From contig NZ_MPSB01000001.1 in assembly GCF_001981525.1 (NCBI RefSeq), positions 372,001 to 436,000 on the forward strand: DNA of 64,000 nt, given 5' to 3'. Below the pieces are notes generated by a model that was not told where the DNA came from, did not search any database, and saw nothing but the letters and a program-made list of their open reading frames with translations. Below are positions 57,762-64,000 of this stretch, in pieces. Position numbers and translations under genes: made by a program. Each line of letters opens with the position of its first letter. Position 1 is the stretch's first letter. This DNA comes from Sphingomonas jeddahensis. GTDB lineage: Bacteria > Pseudomonadota > Alphaproteobacteria > Sphingomonadales > Sphingomonadaceae.

Positions 57762-59033
57762 CTATTTTGCGGCGGCCAGCATCAGCAGTGTGGCAAGGCT
57801 CACCGCCATGCTGTCGACGTCCTTGGCCTTGTCGATCACCATGGCTTCTTCCAGCGAGTGTGCACGCATCGTCTGGAAGCCAGAGCCGAGCGTCACCGCG
57901 GGGATGCCGAGGCTCATCGGGAGGTTGGAGTCGGTCGAGCTGGCGCCGTATTTCGGCTCGAAGCCAGCCGCCTTGGTGACGGCGGTGGCGATCTGGACAA
58001 TGTCGGTGTCCAACGCAGTTGCGCCAACCGGACGATCCCCGACCTTTTGGGCATCAAAGGAAACCTTGCCCTTAGCCGTTGATCGTGCGGCGTTTTCCAT
58101 TTCGGCAGCGCGTGGCAGAAGGGCGAGGAAAGCCTGCTCCTCCGCATCAAGCGCGGCCTTTCCGGCGGAGCGCATGTCGATCGTCATCGCCGTCGAAAAG
58201 GGGATCGAGTTGACGGACGTGCCGCCTTCCAGCAGCCCCACATTATAGACGGTGCGGGGTTCGGCGGGCACCTTCATCTTGCCGAATTCAACCATCGCGT
58301 TGGCCATGGCATAGGCCGGATTGACGAGACCAAAGTCGCCGAAGGAGTGACCGCCGGGACCTTTGAACGTCACCTTGTAGCGCCTCGAGCCGACGCCGCC
58401 ATTGGTGATGCGGCCGGCACGACCTGGCTCGAGGGATATAAAATAGTCGATTTTATTCTTCAGCGGTCCCTTGGTGAACAGGTAGCGGACGCCGCGGAGG
58501 TCGCCTGGACCTTCCTCGCCGACGTTGCCCATGAAGATGATGTCGGCCTTGGTGGAATAGTTCGCAGCCTTCATCGCGCGGATGAAGGCGAGAAGTACCG
58601 GCAGGCTTGAGGTATCGTCGCCAACCCCCGGCGCATAAAGCATATTTCCTTCGCGACGCACCTTTACGTTGGTGCCCTCGGGGAAGACGGTGTCGAGATG
58701 GGCGGTGATGACGATCAGTGGGCCGCCACCGGTGCCCTTGCGGGTGCCATAGACATTTCCCTCGGCGTCGGTGGTAAGGTCGCTAAGCCCTTCTGCGCGC
58801 AGCAGTTCCAGAAAGGCCGCAGCACGGTTCGCTTCCTTGAAGGGCGGCGCTTCAATCTCCGTCAGCGTGATCACGTCTGCGACAATTCTTGGGTGATCTT
58901 CGGCGATTTTCGCCTTCGCCGCGGCGAATTTCGGAGAGGAAAGCAGCGCTTTGGCGGCAGAGTTCACACTTTGCGCCGCCGAAACCGCAGGTGCGGCGAC
59001 AGCGGCGAGCAGCGCCAGCATCGTCTTCTTCAT
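57762..59033 (-). CDS. exported M20 family metallopeptidase
   Basis: 423 aa with a signal peptide (AVAAPAVSAAQ). The dinuclear zinc site is visible: H in ITAHLDTVFP, D in APGVGDDTSS, E pair in MGNVGEEGPG, and E/H in SLEPGRAG and RAHSLEEAM. The dimerisation domain is inserted at GGHSFGDFGLVNPAYAMANA. It may be a di-/tripeptidase or carboxypeptidase in the periplasm. It is downstream (43 nt) of the racemase gene on the same strand. Confidence 0.92.
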   Translation of the reverse strand: MKKTMLALLAAVAAPAVSAAQSVNSAAKALLSSPKFAAAKAKIAEDHPRIVADVITLTEIEAPPFKEANRAAAFLELLRAEGLSDLTTDAEGNVYGTRKGTGGGPLIVITAHLDTVFPEGTNVKVRREGNMLYAPGVGDDTSSLPVLLAFIRAMKAANYSTKADIIFMGNVGEEGPGDLRGVRYLFTKGPLKNKIDYFISLEPGRAGRITNGGVGSRRYKVTFKGPGGHSFGDFGLVNPAYAMANAMVEFGKMKVPAEPRTVYNVGLLEGGTSVNSIPFSTAMTIDMRSAGKAALDAEEQAFLALLPRAAEMENAARSTAKGKVSFDAQKVGDRPVGATALDTDIVQIATAVTKAAGFEPKYGASSTDSNLPMSLGIPAVTLGSGFQTMRAHSLEEAMVIDKAKDVDSMAVSLATLLMLAAAK

Positions 59034-59076
59034 TTCTGCGTTCCCCCTTCAACAAACCCCCATTGATGCCGATGCA

Positions 59077-59832
59077 TCATGGATGCGTCGAGACCCATTC
59101 GTTGGAGACGCCGGCTCCTCGCGCAACTTCGACCGTGCGGCGGGCGAGCACGTCCACCGTATCGATCAGCGGCACGGCGAGATCGGCAGGCCCGAGCACC
59201 AGCGGCACTTCGGTGCATCCCGCCACCACGACCTCTGCCCCCTGCTCGACCAGCCGCATCGCCGCAGCGAGCACGCCATCTCGCCCAGCCGCCAAGTCGC
59301 TGGCCTTGATCTGCCAGATTGCCGCCATGAATGCCGCGCGAGCGGTGGGATCAGGAACGACCGGCAGCAAGGACCGGGCGGCGAGCGCGCGTTCGTACAA
59401 TTGCGCCTCCACCGCGCCCGCGACCGCGAGGACGCCGATCCGGCGCGCGGCCGGGTGAGACCGGGCGACCGTGTCCACCGCCTCCTCGATCAGATGGAGG
59501 AACGGCAGCGGGGTGGCGGCGATCACCGCATCGGCGAAGGCATGGGCGGCATTGCAGGGCATCACCAGAACGTCCGCCCCCGCCGCCGCCAAGCCGCGCG
59601 CCATCTCTGCCAGCATCGGCGCTGGCGACGGGCCGGTTCCGGCGATGGCGGCATTGCGATCGGGCAAAGCGGGGTTGCTGTCGACGATCAGCCGGACATT
59701 GTCCTGCTCCCGCGCGGCGCCCGCCTGCGAATGGCGCAGCACCTTGGCCATGAAGTCGATCGTCGCGGCGGGCCCCATGCCGCCGAGCACGCCGACCGTC
59801 AGCGGCGCAGCGCGCGCAGGGTCGTCCGACAT
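59077..59832 (-). CDS. aspartate/glutamate racemase family protein
   Basis: 251-aa cofactor-independent racemase. The two catalytic cysteines are C93 (MPCNAAHAF) and C206 (AGCTEVPL). TVGVLGGMGPAATIDFMAK at the N-terminus is typical of YgeA/aspartate-racemase types. The ATG shares a base with the TGA of the upstream PLP gene, so they are translationally coupled. The substrate may be aspartate, glutamate or another acidic amino acid such as cysteate; none is proven. Confidence 0.92.
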   Translation of the reverse strand: MSDDPARAAPLTVGVLGGMGPAATIDFMAKVLRHSQAGAAREQDNVRLIVDSNPALPDRNAAIAGTGPSPAPMLAEMARGLAAAGADVLVMPCNAAHAFADAVIAATPLPFLHLIEEAVDTVARSHPAARRIGVLAVAGAVEAQLYERALAARSLLPVVPDPTARAAFMAAIWQIKASDLAAGRDGVLAAAMRLVEQGAEVVVAGCTEVPLVLGPADLAVPLIDTVDVLARRTVEVARGAGVSNEWVSTHP

Positions 59833-60842
59833 CAGACCGGCACCGCCCCCGTCAGGATCGGCTGATAGGCGTAGAGCGCCGGCGCGCCCCCCGTGTGTAC
59901 GAAGAGCACGCGTTCGCCCGCAGCGATCTCGCCCGAACGGACGAGGCCGACCAGCCCGGCCGCCGCCTTGCCGGTATAGACTGGATCGAGCAGCACGCCT
60001 TCGTGAGCGGCGAACAGGCGAACCGCCTCGATCATCTCCGCTGTGGGCAGCGAATAGCCCGGGCCGACCCATTCGTCGCGGCATTCGATTGCTTCGCGTG
60101 GGATCGCCGGGCCGACGCCGGCCAGCTCAGCGGCGGCGACCGCGAGCTTGTGGACGTTGCCCTCCTGCTCCGCGCGCGGCCTGCGCACGTTGATGCCGGT
60201 AACGGGAATGCCGGCGCTGTTGCCGATCAGACCGGCGACCAGCCCCGAATGGGTGCCCGCGCTGCCGCTTGCCACGACGATGCGATCGAAGGCGATGCCC
60301 ATGGCGAAAGATTGCGCCAGGATTTCCTCGGCACAGGCAACATAGCCAAGCGCGCCAAGGGCATTCGAGCCGCCACCGGGAATGATATAGCCCTGGCGCC
60401 CCTCCGCCACGAGATCGGCCGCGACCTTCTCCATCGTCGCCTGCAGATCATCGCCGGCGTTGACCACCGTTACCGATTCCACGCCGAGCAGATCGAACAG
60501 GAAGTTGTTGCCCGAGGCGGCCTTGTCATAGCTGCCCGCAACACGCTGTTCGAGCACGAGGCGGCACTTCAGCCCTTCCCGTATCGCGGCCGCGAGCGTC
60601 AGGCGGCAATGGTTGCTCTGCACCGCGCCGACCGTGATCAGCGTGTCCGCCCCACGCGCCAGTGCCTCGGCGACGAGGAATTCGAGCTTGCGCGTCTTGT
60701 TACCGCCGGCGGTGAGGCCGAGCTGATCGTCTCGCTTGATGAAGAGTTCCGCGCCGCCCAGCACCTTGCTGAGGTGCGGCATGGGTTCGATCGCAGTGGC
60801 GCCTGCCGTATAGCGGCGGCGCGCGAAACGCGCGAGGTTCAT
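59832..60842 (-). CDS. D-cysteine desulfhydrase / L-cysteate sulfo-lyase family PLP enzyme
   Basis: 336-aa fold-type II PLP enzyme. PLP lysine K49 in AGGNKTRKLEF, followed by TLITVGAVQSNHCRLTLAAA and IIPGGGSNALGALGYVACAE, and the C-terminal LFVHTGGAPALYAYQP. This group includes D-cysteine desulfhydrase (DcyD), ACC deaminase and cysteate sulfo-lyase (CuyA). The NHCRLT and RDDQLGLTAGG wording looks closer to CuyA than to E. coli DcyD, but this is a by-eye judgement. It heads an operon with the racemase and the M20 peptidase. Confidence 0.88.
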   Translation of the reverse strand: MNLARFARRRYTAGATAIEPMPHLSKVLGGAELFIKRDDQLGLTAGGNKTRKLEFLVAEALARGADTLITVGAVQSNHCRLTLAAAIREGLKCRLVLEQRVAGSYDKAASGNNFLFDLLGVESVTVVNAGDDLQATMEKVAADLVAEGRQGYIIPGGGSNALGALGYVACAEEILAQSFAMGIAFDRIVVASGSAGTHSGLVAGLIGNSAGIPVTGINVRRPRAEQEGNVHKLAVAAAELAGVGPAIPREAIECRDEWVGPGYSLPTAEMIEAVRLFAAHEGVLLDPVYTGKAAAGLVGLVRSGEIAAGERVLFVHTGGAPALYAYQPILTGAVPV

Positions 60843-60985
60843 GGTGATAACTCCTGTTACGGCGCGAGGGCCGGTCTTGCCGGGCGGGTGTAACCGCGGC
60901 TGTCGTTGCTAGTCGAGCATCGCCGGCGATTGTCGGCATCGCGACAGCGTTGCGCGGCCGCGCGTTTCGCGCTTAGCGTTTCGGC

Positions 60986-61663
60986 ATGGCCCGCCGTGCT
61001 CTTCGCCTGTCGCTCAAGCTGCTGATCTGGTTCGTTGCTCTGTCGCTGCTGCTGGTCGTCGCCTTCCGCTTCGTACCGCCGCCCTTCACGCTGACGATGC
61101 TGGGCGACCTGATGAGCGGGCGGTCGATCACCAAGGAATGGACGCCGCTGGACCAGATCGATCCCGACATGGCGCGGGCGGCGATCGCGGGCGAGGATGC
61201 GAAATTCTGTTCGCACAATGGCTTTGACTTCAAGGCGCTGGCCAATGCGGCATACCGTAACGCGCAGGGCGGGCGGCTCCGGGGCGGATCGACGATCAGC
61301 CAGCAGACGGCGAAGAACGTCTTTCTGTGGCAAGGCGGCGGTTACGTCCGCAAGGCGTTCGAGGCGTGGTTCACCGTGCTGATCGAGGCGGTGTGGGGCA
61401 AGCGCCGAATCATGGAAGTGTATCTGAACGTCGCGGAGACCGGGATCGGCACCTACGGCGCAGAAGCCGGGGCGATCCGATACTTCAACCATTCCGCGGC
61501 GAAGCTGACGCCCACCGAGGCGGGGCGGATCGCGGCGGTGTTGCCACTCCCCAAGAAGCGCGAGGCGGTGGATCCGCGCGGGTTCGTGCGGCGGCATGGC
61601 AATGCGATTGCGCGGCATGTGGGCGTGGTGCGGCGCGAGGGGCTGGATGCGTGCGTGCGGTGA
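60986..61663 (+). CDS. mtgA: monofunctional peptidoglycan glycosyltransferase
   Basis: 225 aa, a GT51 enzyme that polymerises lipid II. An N-terminal membrane helix (LKLLIWFVALSLLLVVAFRF) is followed by the catalytic Glu E70 in AGEDAKFCSHNGF and the RLRGGSTISQQTAKNVFLWQ block. KRRIMEVYLNVAETGIGTYG also matches. No transpeptidase domain is present, as expected for MtgA. Confidence 0.96.
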   Translation: MARRALRLSLKLLIWFVALSLLLVVAFRFVPPPFTLTMLGDLMSGRSITKEWTPLDQIDPDMARAAIAGEDAKFCSHNGFDFKALANAAYRNAQGGRLRGGSTISQQTAKNVFLWQGGGYVRKAFEAWFTVLIEAVWGKRRIMEVYLNVAETGIGTYGAEAGAIRYFNHSAAKLTPTEAGRIAAVLPLPKKREAVDPRGFVRRHGNAIARHVGVVRREGLDACVR

Positions 61664-61728
61664 TGGTTTTGCCGGATGCGACGTTCCGGCCTTCAGCCGG
61701 GTTACCGCTCGCTATCGTGAACGAAGAG

Positions 61729-61773
61729 AGAAGAAGCGGGAGCCCGGATCAAGTCCGGGGTTACGTCTGAGTG
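61729..61773. repeat. dispersed repeat, family B, copy 2
   Basis: AGAAGCGGGAGCCCGGATCAAG then TCCGGGGTTACGTCTGAG parallels the copy at 17262-17306 (AGAAGCGGGA..CCCGG..CCGGGGT.ACGT.TGAG) with scattered differences. Confidence 0.7.
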
Positions 61774-61826
61774 GTTTCTCCGCCTCGCCATTCCGACCAG
61801 GGTTAGTCTGTTTCGATTACCCTGAT

Positions 61827-61893
61827 CCGTTCGCCCTGAGCCTGTCGATGGCTGTGGTCCAGGCACGTACTTCGACAGGCTCGGTACGAACGG
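61827..61893. repeat. dispersed palindromic repeat, family A, copy 3
   Basis: CCGTTCGCCCTGAGCCTGTC and A (61827-61848) faces CTTCGACAGGCTCGG then TACGAACGG (61870-61893). It is the tightest of the three copies, with about 20 nt between the arms. Confidence 0.85.
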
Positions 61894-61907
61894 AGTGTTG
61901 AGTGAAG

Positions 61908-62159
61908 TTACTTGGCGGCGCCGTCAATTGCGCCCCCAGCCTTTTCGGCGGTGTCGCCGACGCTCTTGGCCGCGGAAGTGATCGCCGATGTTTCCAGCGA
62001 TTCGTTCTTCGACTGGTTGAACAGGAAGAAGGCGGCGATCACCACCGCGAGCAGTACCGCCAGGCCGATCAACATGCCGCTGCCACCGCCGCGACGCTCA
62101 ATAACCGTCGTGTGCGTGGTGTGCGGGGTAGTCGTTTCCGTGACCCGTTCGTCGACCAT
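61908..62159 (-). CDS. small single-span membrane protein
   Basis: 83 aa. A Thr-rich N-terminus (VTETTTPHTTHTTV) is followed by RRGGGSG, a membrane helix (MLIGLAVLLAVVIAAFFLFN) and an Ala/Ser-rich helical tail (SAAKSVGDTAEKAGGAIDGA). The arrangement is like small sphingomonad DUF/entericidin-like membrane proteins; no function is known. It has AAGGAGAG just before the ATG, which is a good ribosome-binding site. Confidence 0.8.
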   Translation of the reverse strand: MVDERVTETTTPHTTHTTVIERRGGGSGMLIGLAVLLAVVIAAFFLFNQSKNESLETSAITSAAKSVGDTAEKAGGAIDGAAK

Positions 62160-62244
62160 GATACGCTCTCCTTTATAACTGAAGAGCGCAACGCGGCCGA
62201 CGCGGACCTTGTTCCTTGACCGTAACGGCCCCGGTCACCTCACA

Positions 62245-62580
62245 TCAGAAGGGCAGCTTGAAGCCCGGCGGCAGCTGGAGCCCGCTGGTCATCTTGCCCA
62301 TCTCCTGCGACGAGGCGGCATCGGCCTTGGTGCGCGCGTCGTTGAAGGCGGCGGCGACCAAGTCTTCCAGCATCTGCTTTTCGCTCGGCACGATCAGCGA
62401 ATCGTCGATCGAGACGGACAGGATACGGCCCTTGGCGGTGGCCTTGATCTTCACCAGCCCGCCGCCAGCGGCGCCTTCGATCTCGATCTTGTCGAGCGTC
62501 GCCTGCGCCTCGTCCATCTGCTTTTGGACGTTCTGCGCCGCGCTCTGAGCTGCGGCGAGCAGTTCGTTGATATCCTTCAC
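62245..62580 (-). CDS. ebfC: YbaB/EbfC family nucleoid-associated protein
   Basis: 111 aa. MKDINELLAAAQSAAQNVQK, then a helix with DEAQATLDKIEIEGAAGGGLV, and VKIKATAKGRILSVSIDDSL is the YbaB fold. EbfC binds DNA nonspecifically and is often next to dnaX and recR. It overlaps the dnaX stop by 4 nt (ATGA), showing coupling. Confidence 0.95.
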   Translation of the reverse strand: MKDINELLAAAQSAAQNVQKQMDEAQATLDKIEIEGAAGGGLVKIKATAKGRILSVSIDDSLIVPSEKQMLEDLVAAAFNDARTKADAASSQEMGKMTSGLQLPPGFKLPF

Positions 62581-64000
62581 GAAACGTTCCTCTTCTTGGG
62601 CCAGTCGATCAGTTCGGCTTCCGGGAAAGCCTCCAGCGCCGCTTTCACCAGCGGCGAGGCGAGCACCGCCTGGCGCTCGGCCTCAGCGGCGGCATCCTGC
62701 GCTTCCTTGAGCGTCGGTTCGCCCGGCGCGTCGAGCAGCGTGAGTTTCCACGCCGTATCGGTCAAACCACGCAGCGCCGCGGTGGTTTCCGCCAGCGTGT
62801 CCGCGGCGATCGGGCGAGCGCCGCTGAAGACGATCTCGGGCGGCTGGTAGCTGACGACGCGTGCGCCATGCGCCAGGCGGACGGCGAGCAGATGGTGGCC
62901 GCCCTCCTCCATCCGCTCGACCAGTTCGGCGAAGCTTTCAGGTAGAATCGCCCGGGCCGGCGCGGGCGGCGGCGGTGTGGCAGCGGGCGGTTGATTGGTA
63001 ACGCTGGGCGTTGAACCCGTGCCCGCGGGCATCTGGCGTACAAGTTCGGCCGGATCGGGCATCGAACGGGCATGGACAACGCGCAGCAGCGCCATTTCCG
63101 CCGTTTCGATCGGCATGGCGGCGCGCGCGACCTCGTCATGGCCCTTCAGCAGCAACTGCCACAGGCGATGAAGCAGCGGGAAGGACAGCTGGGTGGCCCA
63201 TTCGCGATACGCCTCGCGCTCCTCGGCAGGCTGCGCAGGATCTTCCGCGGTGCCGACCTTGGACAAGGTGACGCCGTGCACCGCCTCCAGCAACGCGCGC
63301 AGCACGCCTTGGGGATCGACGCCGAAATCGTACTGGCGGCGCAACGCGGCGAGTGCGCCGGGGGCGTCGCCGGCGAGCAGCAAGCCAAGCAGATCACGCA
63401 CCGCGCTGCGATCCGACAGGCCGAGCATGTCGCGCACCGCCGCCGCGGTGACACCGCTGCCCTCCAGATCGGCATGGGCGATCGCTTGATCCAGGATCGA
63501 CAAGCCGTCGCGTGCGGAGCCTTCCGCCGCACGGGCGATCAACGCGAGCGCTTCCGGTTCGGCGGTGACGCCTTCCTTGTCGCTGACCAATGCGAAATGC
63601 TCGGCGAGCTTTTCGGCGGGGATGCGGCGCAGGTCGAAGCGCTGGCAGCGCGACAGCACCGTTACCGGCACCTTGTTCACCTCGGTGGTGGCGAACAGGA
63701 ACTTCACATGACCGGGCGGCTCCTCCAGCGTCTTCAGCAGGCCGTTGAAGGCCGCCTTGGACAGCATGTGGACCTCGTCGATGATGTACACTTTGTAGCG
63801 CGCGGACACCGCGGCGTAGCGCGAGGCCTCGATGATCTCGCGGATGTCGTCGATACCGGTATGGCTCGCGGCGTCCATCTCGATCACGTCGATGTGGCGG
63901 CCCTCGGCGATCGCGCGGCACGGCTCGCACTGCCCACAGGGGTCGATCGTCGGGCCGCCGGTGCCGTCGGGGCCGATGCAATTCAGCGCCTTGGCGATGA
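62577..64000 (-). CDS. dnaX: DNA polymerase III subunit gamma/tau (5' end beyond the right edge)
   Basis: Clamp-loader ATPase. The frame is open through the right edge, so the start and Walker A site lie outside. The visible part has the zinc-binding Cys cluster (NCIGPDG then PCGQCEPC), Walker B and neighbours (YIIDEVHMLSKAAFNGLLKT), sensor residues with TVLSRCQRFDLRR, and an AAA+ lid. The C-terminal tau part (about residues after MPAGTGSTP) is Pro-rich, followed by a conserved domain ending IDWPKKRNVS. A GTG at 63887 is only an internal codon. Confidence 0.95.
   Translation of the reverse strand, partial: IAKALNCIGPDGTGGPTIDPCGQCEPCRAIAEGRHIDVIEMDAASHTGIDDIREIIEASRYAAVSARYKVYIIDEVHMLSKAAFNGLLKTLEEPPGHVKFLFATTEVNKVPVTVLSRCQRFDLRRIPAEKLAEHFALVSDKEGVTAEPEALALIARAAEGSARDGLSILDQAIAHADLEGSGVTAAAVRDMLGLSDRSAVRDLLGLLLAGDAPGALAALRRQYDFGVDPQGVLRALLEAVHGVTLSKVGTAEDPAQPAEEREAYREWATQLSFPLLHRLWQLLLKGHDEVARAAMPIETAEMALLRVVHARSMPDPAELVRQMPAGTGSTPSVTNQPPAATPPPPAPARAILPESFAELVERMEEGGHHLLAVRLAHGARVVSYQPPEIVFSGARPIAADTLAETTAALRGLTDTAWKLTLLDAPGEPTLKEAQDAAAEAERQAVLASPLVKAALEAFPEAELIDWPKKRNVS

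Larger units (their letters stand above)
61664..61907. other. intergenic region with family A and family B repeats
   Basis: 244 bp with no gene, between the mtgA end and the small membrane-protein stop. It carries a family B copy (61729-61773) and a family A palindrome (61827-61893), and probably both terminators. Confidence 0.7.

Overview
The window is about 64 kb of GC-rich DNA with gene content and protein sequences typical of an alphaproteobacterium of the order Sphingomonadales (Sphingomonas or a close relative). Supporting signs are the phaR/PHA-synthase-like pair, a petABC cytochrome bc1 operon, the LemA/TPM cluster, a DUF3597 protein, NodT-type efflux, and dispersed palindromes whose arm reads CTTCGACAAGCTCAGC..ACGAACGG. 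Genus assignment is inference from family resemblance; there is no rRNA. The region looks chromosomal: there is one tRNA, and I see no insertion sequence, phage, plasmid or CRISPR signature.

Left to right: (1) mutL (cut by the left edge) diverges from the rod-shape operon mreB-mreC-mreD-mrdA-rodA, followed by tRNA-Lys(CTT). (2) 7.9-12.0 kb: an FAD-dependent oxidoreductase, a SnoaL/NTF2-like protein and two dissimilar acyl-CoA dehydrogenases that look like the two halves of a heteromeric enzyme. (3) 12.1-17.2 kb: the PHA regulator phaR divergent from a short PHA-synthase-like hydrolase, alanine racemase, a DUF3597 protein, a solute-binding-like lipoprotein coupled to a divergent CDF-type transporter, and a GreA/GreB-type factor. 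(4) 17.3-24.5 kb: a leftward valine/isobutyrate catabolic operon (mmsA, lipoprotein, purU, acyl-CoA dehydrogenase, HIBYL-CoA hydrolase-like, enoyl-CoA hydratase, mmsB). (5) 24.6-31.2 kb: mscL, lemA with two TPM-domain genes and a Nudix hydrolase, a sorbosone-dehydrogenase-like protein, a nucleotide pyrophosphatase-like lipoprotein and a MaoC dehydratase. (6) 31.3-35.5 kb: a tyrosine/arginine-rich lipoprotein, apt, and petABC. (7) 35.7-43.7 kb: trmL, hemF, two acetyltransferases, two paralogous membrane proteins, lipB, a methionine-rich mini-lipoprotein, a secreted hypothetical, a short asparaginase and a Baeyer-Villiger-type monooxygenase. (8) 44.0-50.4 kb: tamB and tamA for outer-membrane assembly. 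(9) 50.9-56.8 kb: a complete tripartite RND efflux operon. (10) 56.8-64 kb: a lipase-like hydrolase, a leftward D-cysteine desulfhydrase/cysteate-lyase-like gene with an Asp/Glu-family racemase and an exported M20 peptidase, mtgA, a small membrane protein, and ebfC with dnaX (cut by the right edge).

Most of the window is core metabolism and envelope biogenesis. I found no clear new multi-gene defence or mobile system. The most unusual items are: a dispersed palindromic repeat that forms the signal-peptide N-region of a TPM protein; a start-codon-proximal hairpin that would bury the Shine-Dalgarno of the HIBYL-CoA hydrolase-like gene; the asymmetric acyl-CoA dehydrogenase pair; the CDF-like transporter with an apparently degraded metal site coupled to a half-size solute-binding lipoprotein; and the racemase/PLP-lyase/peptidase operon.
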